Shown: positions 1 to 7,458, numbered from the stretch's first letter. The stretch: 8,680 nucleotides of DNA from Planctomycetaceae bacterium (GCA_003455945.1 DMPQ01000181.1:5153-13832), one strand, 5' to 3'. A program made the numbers and translations. The notes: generated from the letters alone by a model not told the origin.

Positions 1-12
1 GCGCGAGAGGGG

Positions 13-18
13 GATAAT
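13..18 (+). promoter_or_regulatory. Possible -10 element ahead of the SGNH hydrolase gene
   Basis: GATAAT at this position matches the sigma-70 -10 consensus at five of six bases, in an otherwise very GC-rich stretch. A start of transcription near position 25 would leave a leader of about 70 nt before the ATG at 94. Any -35 element would lie beyond the left edge of the window, so the promoter cannot be completed or confirmed here. Confidence 0.25.
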
Positions 19-93
19 CCGACAGCGAACATCGCCTCCTTGCCGCGACGTTCGGTTTGCTTTCCCCGATCGCTCCGTATCGAGGTCTCCCCG

Positions 94-1089
94 ATGTCTC
101 GCCCCCTCCCGCCGCTTCGACCGGCTGCCCGTCGGTTGTCGCCTCGGTCGATCCTGTTGCTCGCTGCCGCCGCGCTCGTCGCCGCCGCCGCCGCCCCCGT
201 TGCGGCGCAGGAGCCTTCGTTTCCCCTGGGCGCGAAGCGGATCCTCTTTCTCGGCGATTCGATCACTCATGCCGGAACCTACGTGGCGCTGATCGAGGCT
301 CAACTCCGCGCACACCGCATCGAGCCGCTCCCCGACATCATCAATCTGGGACTGTCGAGCGAGACGTGCAGCGGCCTTTCGGAGCCGGGGCATCCGTTCC
401 CTCGCCCCGATGTCCACGAGCGGCTGGAACGAGCTCTCGAACAGCTCGACCCCGACGTGGTCGTCGCCTGTTACGGCATGAACGACGGGATCTATCACCC
501 GTTCTCCGAGGAGCGGTTCGCGGCGTATCGGGCGGGGATCGATCGGCTGATCGAACGGGTCGAGGCGCACGGAGCGAAGCTGATCCTGCTGACGCCGCCG
601 CCGTTCGACTCTGGGCCGCTGCGAGCCGGCGGACAGCTGCGCCCCGCCGATGCCGACGAGTTCGCCTACTTCGCGATCTACGAGAACTACGACGACGTGC
701 TGGCTCGGTATGCCGATTGGAGCCTGGCGCAGCGGGACCGAGTCGCGATGACGATCGATCTTCGCCGCCCCATCCTCGACTGGCTCGAAACGCGACGCCG
801 CGACGATCCCGCGGCGACCGTCGCACCGGACGGGATCCATCCGAACGACCAGGGACATCGCCTGATCGCCAGGGCGATTCTCGACGCCTGGGGACTGACC
901 GACGAGATCGAGGTGCCGTCCGAGGCGCTTGCCGCGCTGCGCCGTCGCAACGCGATCCTGCACGACGCGTATCTGAGCCAAGTGGGGCATCGTCGCCCCG
1001 ACGTGCCGCAAGGGCTGCCGGTCGACGAAGCGCGACGACAGGCCGAAGCGATCGATCGGGAGCTTGCCGAGCGATTCGCGCCGCGCTGA
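94..1089 (+). CDS. Secreted SGNH/GDSL-family hydrolase
   Basis: This is a 331-aa SGNH-fold hydrolase, probably an esterase or deacetylase acting outside the cytoplasm; its substrate is not known. An Arg-containing n-region (residues 9-18) is followed by a hydrophobic stretch rich in Leu and Ala (19-35) and a likely signal peptidase I site after Val-Ala-Ala (38). Block I is LFLGDSITHAG with nucleophile Ser56; block II has Gly86 in NLGLSS; block III is GMND (128-131) with Asn130; block V is DGIH (246-249), supplying the Asp and His. The complete catalytic set suggests an active enzyme. The ATG at 94 is preferred over an upstream TTG at 40 because GAGGT at 82-86 sits 7 nt before it and the signal peptide then has a normal length. 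The Ala run is partly encoded by (GCC)5 at 181-195. The gene converges on the small minus-strand gene ending at 1262. In planctomycetes such enzymes often occur with polysaccharide genes, but this gene has no immediate partner here. Confidence 0.9.
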   Translation: MSRPLPPLRPAARRLSPRSILLLAAAALVAAAAAPVAAQEPSFPLGAKRILFLGDSITHAGTYVALIEAQLRAHRIEPLPDIINLGLSSETCSGLSEPGHPFPRPDVHERLERALEQLDPDVVVACYGMNDGIYHPFSEERFAAYRAGIDRLIERVEAHGAKLILLTPPPFDSGPLRAGGQLRPADADEFAYFAIYENYDDVLARYADWSLAQRDRVAMTIDLRRPILDWLETRRRDDPAATVAPDGIHPNDQGHRLIARAILDAWGLTDEIEVPSEALAALRRRNAILHDAYLSQVGHRRPDVPQGLPVDEARRQAEAIDRELAERFAPR

Positions 1090-1135
1090 CGCAAGAGTCG
1101 CGTCGCGAGCGAGGTCCGATCGTCCTCGTGCCGAC

Positions 1136-1207
1136 GGAAACGTCGACCGACTTGGCGATGTCGACCGCCACGGCAATGTCGACCGAACTGGCGACGTCGA
1201 ACCGGAT
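1136..1207. repeat. Four imperfect 18-bp tandem repeats
   Basis: Four consecutive 18-bp units (1136-1153, 1154-1171, 1172-1189, 1190-1207) share the pattern GGNRAYGTCGACCG plus four variable bases. The first three units contain the palindrome GTCGAC and the fourth has GTCGAA. The array lies between the stop of the SGNH hydrolase gene (1089) and the stop of the convergent small gene (1262), so it is outside both coding regions. Its role is unknown; it could be a protein-binding array, part of a 3' untranslated region, or a chance expansion. Confidence 0.75.
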
Positions 1208-1212
1208 GCGGG

Positions 1213-1249
1213 GCATCGCGTCGCAGCGTCCCTTTCGTCGCCGCGATGC
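1213..1249. terminator. Hairpin between convergent genes, possible terminator
   Basis: GCATCGCG at 1213-1220 is the exact reverse complement of CGCGATGC at 1242-1249. After one mismatch, two further inner pairs can form, leaving a loop of about 15 nt. On the plus strand the stem is followed by only a short GTTT, and on the minus strand there is no T-run. It lies where transcripts from both convergent genes would be expected to end, but as an intrinsic terminator it is weak. Confidence 0.3.
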
Positions 1250-1261
1250 GTTTCACGCCGC

Positions 1262-1576
1262 TCAGTCGGCCAGCGGCGTCGCGTCGATCGAGCGGTAGCG
1301 GTACCCGAGCGTCCAGCGCTGCCACAGGTTCGCCTTGCTCAACCGCGGGTCGTCCCCCTCGATCTCGTGCAGCTTGCCGCGTCGCGTCCTGAGCGTCAGT
1401 TTGCCGGGGCTGACCCGCACGACGATCCAGTACTTGTCGATCAGGTAGGCGTACGAATCCCCCTTCTCGGCGGCGCCGACGATCTTCGCTCGCGGGGCCG
1501 GATGGGTCCCTCGTTTCTGCTTCCGGTAGACGACCCAGTCGCCGACCGCATAGCGGGATTCGTTGCTGCCGCTCAT
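1262..1576 (-). CDS. Small conserved protein of unknown function
   Basis: This is a 104-aa soluble protein with no signal peptide or membrane segment. I do not know its function. The body is rich in aromatic and beta-forming residues: RYAVGDWVVYRKQK (8-21), then HPAPRAKIV (25-33), a central DSYAYLIDKYWIVVRV (40-55), then LTLRTRRGKLHEIEGDDPR (60-78), and a basic, Trp-containing tail LWQRWTLGYRYR (84-95). The opening VGDWVVYR and the alternating strands suggest a small SH3-like beta-barrel, as in KOW- or Tudor-like folds; this is a guess from pattern. It resembles, from memory, a family of about 100 residues widespread in planctomycetes. The ATG at 1576 is the natural start. The gene is divergent from the phosphate transporter gene, sharing the upstream region 1577-1700, and convergent with the SGNH hydrolase gene. 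Confidence 0.75.
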   Translation of the reverse strand: MSGSNESRYAVGDWVVYRKQKRGTHPAPRAKIVGAAEKGDSYAYLIDKYWIVVRVSPGKLTLRTRRGKLHEIEGDDPRLSKANLWQRWTLGYRYRSIDATPLAD

Positions 1577-1618
1577 CGAATGAGCTCGATCCTGGGGGTT
1601 ACCGCGATCTTCGGTCGC

Positions 1619-1647
1619 GTTGTAGGGAGACCTCCGAGGGGTACAAT
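1619..1647. promoter_or_regulatory. Candidate symmetric divergent promoter
   Basis: On the plus strand TTGTAG (1620-1625) and TACAAT (1642-1647, five of six matches to the -10 consensus) are separated by 16 bp and point to transcription starting near 1654, about 47 nt before the transporter start. On the minus strand the same bases read TTGTAC (1646-1641), a 16-bp spacer, then TACAAC (1624-1619), giving a start near 1612, about 36 nt before the small gene. The two arms form the dyad TTGTA-N17-TACAA. The -35 matches are poor (TTG only), so the two readings are plausible but not certain; the dyad could instead be an operator. Confidence 0.45.
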
Positions 1648-1700
1648 CATCGTTTCCTCATCGGAACTTCACAATCCCGGTCCCCTCGGCGCGGTGCTTC

Positions 1701-3386
1701 TTGGATACGTCGCAACTGGTCGAATTGCTCAGCGGTCTGATCGGCGGACTCGGCATCTTCCTTTTCGGCATGAAGTCGATGTCGGACGGCATGCAGGCGG
1801 TCGCCGGCAACAGCCTCCGCCGCCTGATCGGAGCCGTGACGAGAAACCGCTTCTTCGCGACCGGCGTCGGCACCGTCGTCACCTGCATCGTCCAGTCCAG
1901 CAGCGTGACGACGGTGATGGTCGTCGGGTTCGTCAACAGCGGCCTGATGGATCTGACTCAGGCGGTCGGCGTCATCATGGGAGCCAACATCGGGACGACG
2001 ATCACCGGCTGGATTCTCGTCCTGCAGGTCGGCAAGGCGGGGCTGCCGATGCTCGGCGTCGCCGCATTCGCCTATCTCTTCTCGCGAGGGGACCGCTGGC
2101 GTTATACCGCGCTGGCGATCATGGGGATCGGCATGGTCTTCTTCGGTCTCGAACTGATGAAGGACGCCTGCGCGGTCATCAAGAAGATGCCGGAGTTCGA
2201 GGCGTGGTTCAAGGCGTTCCGCGCCGACACGATGTTCGGCGTCTTCAAGTGTATCGCGGCCGGCTGCATCCTGACGATGCTCGTGCAGAGCTCCTCCGCG
2301 ACCCTCGGGATCACCATCTCGCTGGCGAGCCAAGGGGTAATCAACTTCGAATCGGCGGCGGCGCTCGTGCTCGGCGAGAACATCGGCACGACGATCACCG
2401 CACTGCTGGCGGCGATCGGAGCCAACACCAATGCGCGCCGCGCCGCCTTCTTTCACACGATCTTCAATCTGGTCGGCGTACTTTGGATCTCGTTGATCTT
2501 TCGTCACTACATCGGACTGGTGCAGTGGCTGACCGATGGCGATTCGACGGCGCTGACGCGCTCCCTGGCCGCCGGCGCGCTCGCTCCCGATCCGACCGAG
2601 GCGATCGCGACGACGCATACCCTCTTCAACGTCGCCAACACGCTCCTGTTCATGCCGTTCGTCCCGCTCTGCGTCGCCCTGCTGCAGCGGATCGTGCCGA
2701 CCAAGGCCGAAGGCGAGACGACTCGGTTGACCGAGCTCGACGTTCGAATGCTCGAGACGCCGACGATGGCGATCGAACAGTCGCATCGCGAACTGCGGAA
2801 GATGGGGCAGTCCTGCAGCGACATGCTCGGCTGGGTTGCCGAACTGATGAATCAGGACCATCCCGACAAGTCGCTCGCCGATCGCCTGAAGCAGCGCGAA
2901 CAGTTGCTCGACGGCATGCAGGACGAGATCGCCGCCTTCGTCACCGACCTGCTGTCGGGGAACGTTCCGCACGCGCTCGCCGAGGAGGGTCGGAGTCAGT
3001 TGCGGATGGCGGACGAGTTCGAATCGATCAGCGACTATCTGGCCGACATCGACAAGTTCGACCGCAAGCTGCGGCGCGACGGCCACCGGTTCGGCCCCGA
3101 ACAGCGCGACGGCCTCGCCGGCCTCAATCGCCTGGTGTCGGTCTACCTGACGGCGGTCAACGACGCGCTCCTGAAGCGTTCGACCTCGGTCCTGATCGAT
3201 ACCGAAACCGCCTCGAAACGGGTCCGCCTCGAGATCAAGCAGCTCCGGCGGCGTCACCTCGAGGAGCTCTCCGGAGGGACCTCGGCGCCGTCGGTCACCG
3301 TCGCCTTTCTCGCCACGCTCAACGCCTACGGCCGAGTCCGCGACCATGCGCACAACATCGCCGAAGCGATCGCCGGAGAGAAATGA
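1701..3386 (+). CDS. Na+/phosphate cotransporter with C-terminal PhoU-like domain
   Basis: This is a 561-aa inner-membrane protein of the NptA/YjbB type (Na/Pi cotransporter II family, PF02690), expected to couple phosphate movement to sodium. The membrane part (about 5-330) has the two inverted family repeats, each with the signature QSSS: Q65-S68 in a CIVQSSSVTTVMVVGF segment and Q196-S199 in a LVQSSSATLGITISLA segment. Each is followed by a GANIGTTIT or GENIGTTIT motif. From about 353 to 560 the protein is charged and helical, matching the PhoU-like domain commonly fused to these transporters and thought to have a regulatory role. Full length is typical for the fused form. The TTG at 1701 is chosen because the first helix begins immediately after it and the next ATG (1770) would delete that helix; no good ribosome binding site is visible. 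The gene stands alone: the upstream neighbour is divergent, and 325 bp separates it from the next gene. Confidence 0.93.
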   Translation: MDTSQLVELLSGLIGGLGIFLFGMKSMSDGMQAVAGNSLRRLIGAVTRNRFFATGVGTVVTCIVQSSSVTTVMVVGFVNSGLMDLTQAVGVIMGANIGTTITGWILVLQVGKAGLPMLGVAAFAYLFSRGDRWRYTALAIMGIGMVFFGLELMKDACAVIKKMPEFEAWFKAFRADTMFGVFKCIAAGCILTMLVQSSSATLGITISLASQGVINFESAAALVLGENIGTTITALLAAIGANTNARRAAFFHTIFNLVGVLWISLIFRHYIGLVQWLTDGDSTALTRSLAAGALAPDPTEAIATTHTLFNVANTLLFMPFVPLCVALLQRIVPTKAEGETTRLTELDVRMLETPTMAIEQSHRELRKMGQSCSDMLGWVAELMNQDHPDKSLADRLKQREQLLDGMQDEIAAFVTDLLSGNVPHALAEEGRSQLRMADEFESISDYLADIDKFDRKLRRDGHRFGPEQRDGLAGLNRLVSVYLTAVNDALLKRSTSVLIDTETASKRVRLEIKQLRRRHLEELSGGTSAPSVTVAFLATLNAYGRVRDHAHNIAEAIAGEK

Positions 3387-3416
3387 CGCGCGGCTCAGGG
3401 CGACGCGACGCTCGGT

Positions 3417-3459
3417 TCGCTCGACGCACCGCTCCGCCCTGATCGCTCGACGCACCGCT
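3417..3459. repeat. 17-bp direct repeat downstream of the phosphate transporter gene
   Basis: TCGCTCGACGCACCGCT occurs exactly at 3417-3433 and again at 3443-3459, a period of 26 bp. The first copy lies in the loop of the 3395-3442 inverted repeat. Two copies are too few for a CRISPR array and there are no associated genes. The function is unknown. Confidence 0.65.
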
Positions 3460-3673
3460 TGCCGACCGTTCGGATCCGACGGGTCGGACGGATCATGACG
3501 GTCGGTCGATCGGAAGCGCCCGGCGACGACACAGCACGCGTCCCCCGGGGCATCGCTTCCTGCACCGTTCGTCCCGATCCGGCGTCGGGGAGAGTGGGTC
3601 GCGAGTCGATTTCCGGAGACAGTCGGCGGCTCGGCAACCATGATGGATCGAGGCGTCGTTTCTGATCAACGAC

Positions 3674-3688
3674 GTCGCATTCCTCTCT
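3674..3688 (+). promoter_or_regulatory. Leader motif before the glycosyltransferase start (copy 1)
   Basis: GTCGCATTCCTCTCT here closely matches GTCGCGATTCCTCTCT at 7422-7437; the only difference is one inserted G. This copy ends 23 nt before the ATG at 3712 and the other ends 21 nt before the ATG of the GSCFA gene. The matched position relative to the starts suggests a shared leader or regulatory element and is part of the reason for choosing 3712 as the glycosyltransferase start. The element is pyrimidine-rich, so an S1-dependent ribosome contact is one possible reading. Confidence 0.35.
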
Positions 3689-3711
3689 TTTCGTTCGTCG
3701 AGTCGACACGC

Positions 3712-6700
3712 ATGCTGCCGGCCTCGGACCTTTTCGCTCGGCTGACCGATCGGCTCCGCAGCTCGATCCTGCGCGCTCGGGCGTCCTGGTCCCTTGCGGG
3801 TTCCGCGTGCAGACGTCGTCGGTCGCGTCTGTTGGCCTGGGCTCGGCGGGCGCCGGAACGCCGCTTGGCTCGGCGCTGGCGAGCGCTGCTCGCCCGACTC
3901 GAACCGACCGCCGACGATCGCTCGGAGCTCGCTGCGCGCGCCGGAGCCGACCTTCTGCTGAGCCGCTTTTCGGGAAAGGGCCGGTTCACCGGATCGTCCG
4001 ACGAAGCGGCATTCTTCGCTTCCGCAGCAGCGCGGCGACTCTCTCCCGCAGCGCTGCGACGCGCGCTGAACGGTTGGAGCGACGAGCGGATCGGGAAGCT
4101 CACCGTCGCCGAGCTGGCGCCGTTTGTCCGCCGCCTCCCTCAGACGCTTCCGTTCTTCCCGAACTGGCCGTGGCGAGTCGCGAATCGCCTGCTCGATCGG
4201 CAGCTCGATCCGCTCGAGTTCGGCTTCGAACCGTCCGTCGACCTGCTGGCCGTCCTCCCTCCGCCGATTCGAGCGCGTTGGTGGCGTCATCTCGAACGAA
4301 CCGGTCGGATCGACCAGCTGCTCGATCTGATCGATCGCCTGCCGGGAGGGGCTCATGATCCGTTTACCGCGGCGGCGATCGCCGGCGCCCGAGCGCGTCG
4401 CGGTGCGATCGACGAGGCGTTCACGATCGCGGAACGCCGGATCGCCGACTGGGGCGCGGAAGCGGTACGTCCGATCGTGCAGTCGCTCCTTCTGGCCCTG
4501 CTCGACGATCCCTCCGCGGACTCGGCCGAGACGAGCGACGAGACGATCGCTCGGTTCGTCGCGCTTCGCGGCAAGACCGGAGGGGAGCTCCCGATCCCGG
4601 CTCTCCGTCAGCGGATCGGAAACGAACCGAGTCGCCGGACGGCCGAATCGCTCCTGAGAACGATCGAGCGACTGGTTGCCGCAGGCGAGAAGGATGCCGG
4701 CCTGATCCTGTTCGGCCTGGGATTGGTCCGCTTCGCGGGACGCCCCTCCTCCGTTCTCGGTTCGCTGGGCGAACGGGCGCTCGAACGTCGCCTCGACGAA
4801 CGGACGGCGAGCCCCAGCGACATCGATGCGGTCCTGCAGGAGTTCGTCAGTCACCGAACGCTGGACGAGCTCGGAGCGTGGCTCGACCGGGTCGCCGCTC
4901 GCCCCGCTGGCCTCCGTTATCCCCCCGAGCTCCTCTCGCGTCTGGCCGATCGCGATCCGTTGCGAGCGATGCTGACGGCGATCGATGCGCTCGAAGCGCA
5001 GCGTCGCGCCGGTCGATTCGACACGGCGACGGGGCGGGCGACGAGCGATCTGTATCGACGTCTCCGTTCCGACGCGACAGGCGATCCGAATCGGATCGAT
5101 GCGCAGCTCGACGAACTGCGCGGCCGAGCGCCGATGCTGCTCTGGCTGCGCGTTCTCGACGATCGCCGACGTCTGCCGGCCGAAGATGTCTCGCTACGCG
5201 CCGCCTCGTTCGCCAACTGGATTGCCGCTGCGATCGATTGGCGGTCGAGAGAGTCGCCGATCATCGATTTTTCGGTGCGCGTGGCTCGTCAGGTACTCGA
5301 CAACGGTCAGTTTCGAGCCGCCTTCGCGACGGTTCCGCGAGCCAAGCTCCCGTACTTCGCGAGGATTCTGCTGGCGCAGTCCGATCTCGCCGCGGGGGAC
5401 CACGAAGCGACTCGGGAGTCGCTCGCCGAACTCCGCCGCAAGCACCCGAACGATCCCGCCACGCTGCTGGCCGAGGCGCGTCTGATGCGCGCGACGCATC
5501 GGAACGGTACGGCGCTCGAACGTTGCCGCCGCGTGCTGGAGATCGATCCGAACCACCAGGCGGCTCGCGTCGAGATCCTGTCGATCCGGCGCACGGTCGA
5601 ACGGAATCCTCGCGAACTGCTCGGCCTGATCGACAACTGGACCGCCGGGTGCGATGACCCGATCGATCGGGCCCGACGACGAATTCCGCTCCTCTGGTCG
5701 ATCGGCGATTCCCGTCGCGCGGTCGCCGAGGGGCTCGATTGGTATCGCGCCGAGGGGGCCGAGGAAGCGGCTCGTCATCTGGCGCGGAGTCTGTTCCTGG
5801 CAGGGGAGGGGGCGGCGGCCGAAACGATCTACGGTCGCGTCGGCCCGGCATCGCTGCGGGGAGCCGAAGCGGTCTGGATCGAGCGGATCGAACGCCTCCG
5901 GCGGCTGTTTCCCGGAACGCCGCTCGACGAAACCGAAGCGCTGTCGATCGCCGAAGAGATCGCCCGCTCGGTCCGCCCCGAGGCGATCGACACCGAGTTC
6001 GCGCCGGTCATCGACGCTCTCGAACGCCGGATGCGGGTGCCGGACGTGCTGGTCGCTCGCGCGCTGGCGATTTCGCCGCCGATCGCCATCGACGACTTCG
6101 CGCGCCATCGCGGCCCGATCGCCCTGGTCACCGCCAGCCTCGGCCATGGCGGCGCCGAGCGCCAGGTCGCCTACACGGCGATCGGACTGAGCGACTGCGA
6201 TGAGATCGATCGGGAGGTGGTCCTGGTCTGCCCGAATCTCGTCGGCCACAACGCCGACTTCTTCCTGGCCGACGTCGAGCGACATGGCGTGCAGGTCGTA
6301 TCGCCGACCGCCGACAGCGGCTCCACCCTGAGCGACGAAATCCGCGCCGAGACCGATCCGCATCGTCGAAGCGTGCTGGAACTGCTCGAAGCCTGGCCTC
6401 CGCGACACGGCCGCGAACGGATCATCACCTACTTCCGGACCTTCGAACGCCTTCGTCCCTCGGTTGCGCACACCTGGCAGGACAAGACCAACGTTCACGC
6501 CGGCATCGCCGCCGTGCTGGCCGGAGTCCCGCGTATCGTGATGTCCGGACGCTCCCTCAGCCCGCTCCGCTTTCCGATGGATTTCGAGTCGGACCGCGAG
6601 CTCTATCGGATGCTGCTCGGTCGTTCCGAGGTGGTGCTGACGAACAACTCGCGAGCCGGAGCGGACGACTATGCCCGCTGGCTCGACGTCTCGCCCGATT

Positions 6701-7398
6701 CGATCCCGGTGATCCTCAACGGCTTCGACTTCGATCGGATCGACTCGCACTGCGCCGCCGCCGACTCGGCCGAACTCCGCCGGCGGCTGGACGTACCCGA
6801 AGGGGCGCTGCTGATCGGAGCGGTCGGGCGGATGGACGAGGTGAAGCGTCCGCGACTCTGTCTCGAGACGATGCGCCGGCTGCTCGAAGCGCGCCCCGAT
6901 GCCTATGCGGTGATGATCGGCGGCGGTCCGATGCAGCAGGAGATCGCGGAGCTCGCCGCCGCCACTCCCCAGGCGTCGCGCTTTCGCTTTCCCGGCGTGC
7001 TCAGCCCGGTAGAACCGTGGATGAAGCTGCTCGACCTGATGCTGCTGACGTCGCGCGTCGAGGGGCTCCCGAACGTTCTCGTCGAGGCTCAGTCGGTCGG
7101 CACGCCGGTCGCCTCGACCGATGTCGGCGGCGCGAGCGAGACGTTCGTCGACGGCGTGACGGGCGTCCTGCTGCGCGACGAGCGCCCCGAAGCGATGGCG
7201 GCGGCGATCCTGGAGTTTCTGGGGCGAGTCGAGCCGGCGGCGACGCGACGTGTCGCCTCGGAGCATGCACGAGCGACCTTCGGCATGCGGAGGATGATCG
7301 ATCGAACCCGGAAGATCCTCCTCCCGCCCGACGCCGCGACCGGTTCACCGTCCGAAGCCGATTCCCCCGTCGCGTGTCGACTGATCGACGCCCCTTGA
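3712..7398 (+). CDS. Large TPR/helical-repeat protein with C-terminal GT4-type glycosyltransferase
   Basis: This is a 1228-aa cytoplasmic protein with no signal peptide or membrane helix. Residues about 1-540 are Arg-, Leu- and Ala-rich and look entirely helical but match no family I recognise. Residues about 544-625 are TPR-like (an AQSDLAAGDHEA helix pair, then a CRRVLEIDPNHQAA helix pair), and helical repeats continue to about 760. The glycosyltransferase spans about 802-1205: the donor-side opening TASLGHGGAERQ (807-818), HTWQ at 920-923, GRMDEVK with Arg1040 and Lys1045, and the GT4 E-x7-E pair Glu1117/Glu1125 in EGLPNVLVE, followed by GTPVASTDVGG. Family knowledge says these enzymes transfer a sugar from a nucleotide-sugar with retention; the sugars cannot be read. 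An ordinary GT4 enzyme is about 350-420 aa, so the N-terminal region is a major addition. The start could instead be the ATG at 3640 (24 more residues, MMDRGVVS); 3712 is preferred because of the leader motif shared with the next gene. The GSCFA gene follows after 60 bp, probably in the same transcript. Confidence 0.88.
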   Translation: MLPASDLFARLTDRLRSSILRARASWSLAGSACRRRRSRLLAWARRAPERRLARRWRALLARLEPTADDRSELAARAGADLLLSRFSGKGRFTGSSDEAAFFASAAARRLSPAALRRALNGWSDERIGKLTVAELAPFVRRLPQTLPFFPNWPWRVANRLLDRQLDPLEFGFEPSVDLLAVLPPPIRARWWRHLERTGRIDQLLDLIDRLPGGAHDPFTAAAIAGARARRGAIDEAFTIAERRIADWGAEAVRPIVQSLLLALLDDPSADSAETSDETIARFVALRGKTGGELPIPALRQRIGNEPSRRTAESLLRTIERLVAAGEKDAGLILFGLGLVRFAGRPSSVLGSLGERALERRLDERTASPSDIDAVLQEFVSHRTLDELGAWLDRVAARPAGLRYPPELLSRLADRDPLRAMLTAIDALEAQRRAGRFDTATGRATSDLYRRLRSDATGDPNRIDAQLDELRGRAPMLLWLRVLDDRRRLPAEDVSLRAASFANWIAAAIDWRSRESPIIDFSVRVARQVLDNGQFRAAFATVPRAKLPYFARILLAQSDLAAGDHEATRESLAELRRKHPNDPATLLAEARLMRATHRNGTALERCRRVLEIDPNHQAARVEILSIRRTVERNPRELLGLIDNWTAGCDDPIDRARRRIPLLWSIGDSRRAVAEGLDWYRAEGAEEAARHLARSLFLAGEGAAAETIYGRVGPASLRGAEAVWIERIERLRRLFPGTPLDETEALSIAEEIARSVRPEAIDTEFAPVIDALERRMRVPDVLVARALAISPPIAIDDFARHRGPIALVTASLGHGGAERQVAYTAIGLSDCDEIDREVVLVCPNLVGHNADFFLADVERHGVQVVSPTADSGSTLSDEIRAETDPHRRSVLELLEAWPPRHGRERIITYFRTFERLRPSVAHTWQDKTNVHAGIAAVLAGVPRIVMSGRSLSPLRFPMDFESDRELYRMLLGRSEVVLTNNSRAGADDYARWLDVSPDSIPVILNGFDFDRIDSHCAAADSAELRRRLDVPEGALLIGAVGRMDEVKRPRLCLETMRRLLEARPDAYAVMIGGGPMQQEIAELAAATPQASRFRFPGVLSPVEPWMKLLDLMLLTSRVEGLPNVLVEAQSVGTPVASTDVGGASETFVDGVTGVLLRDERPEAMAAAILEFLGRVEPAATRRVASEHARATFGMRRMIDRTRKILLPPDAATGSPSEADSPVACRLIDAP

Positions 7399-7421
7399 AC
7401 GATTCCCGGCGACCGTCGAGC

Positions 7422-7437
7422 GTCGCGATTCCTCTCT
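7422..7437 (+). promoter_or_regulatory. Leader motif before the GSCFA gene (copy 2)
   Basis: GTCGCGATTCCTCTCT lies in the 60-bp gap between the glycosyltransferase stop and the GSCFA start, ending 21 nt before the ATG at 7459. It is the partner of the copy at 3674-3688. No -10/-35 pair or ribosome binding site was recognised in this gap, so the pyrimidine-rich element is the only notable signal before the start. Confidence 0.35.
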
Positions 7438-7458
7438 CGTAACCATTTGGCCTCGCCC

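Larger units (their letters stand above)
3387..3711. other. Intergenic region, 325 bp, no convincing gene
   Basis: No protein with recognisable features is encoded on either strand; the open frames here are Arg-, Ser- and Pro-rich with no domain-like pattern. The region holds an inverted repeat (TCAGGGCG 3395-3402, CGCCCTGA 3435-3442, 32-nt loop) just after the transporter stop, a 17-bp direct repeat (3417-3433 and 3443-3459), a CCCCGGGG palindrome (3543-3550), and a pyrimidine-rich leader motif at 3674-3688. No convincing -35/-10 pair was found for the downstream glycosyltransferase gene. If that gene starts at the upstream ATG at 3640 instead, the region shortens to 253 bp. Confidence 0.6.

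Noticed and set aside
181..195. (GCC)5 tract as a phase-variation switch
   Set aside because: It is a triplet repeat inside the signal peptide, so copy changes would add or remove Ala without shifting the frame.
1064..3442. Open frame of 792 codons on the plus strand overlapping the transporter gene
   Set aside because: It is out of frame with the recognised transporter and its translation is a low-complexity Arg/Asp/His sequence.
3417..3459. CRISPR-like repeat-spacer unit
   Set aside because: There are only two 17-bp copies with a 9-bp gap and no cas genes; this is far below an array.
1647..3641. Open frame of 664 codons on the minus strand opposite the transporter gene
   Set aside because: It is antisense to a clear Na/Pi cotransporter, is full of Arg, Asp and His without any domain pattern, and reflects codon bias in GC-rich DNA.
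3395..3709. Possible 104-aa minus-strand gene filling the 3387-3711 gap
   Set aside because: The translation is Arg/Ser/Pro-rich with no hydrophobic core pattern, and the region shows repeats typical of non-coding sequence.
5194..7266. Open frame of 690 codons on the minus strand opposite the glycosyltransferase
   Set aside because: The plus strand holds well-conserved GT4 motifs here; the minus translation has no recognisable features.
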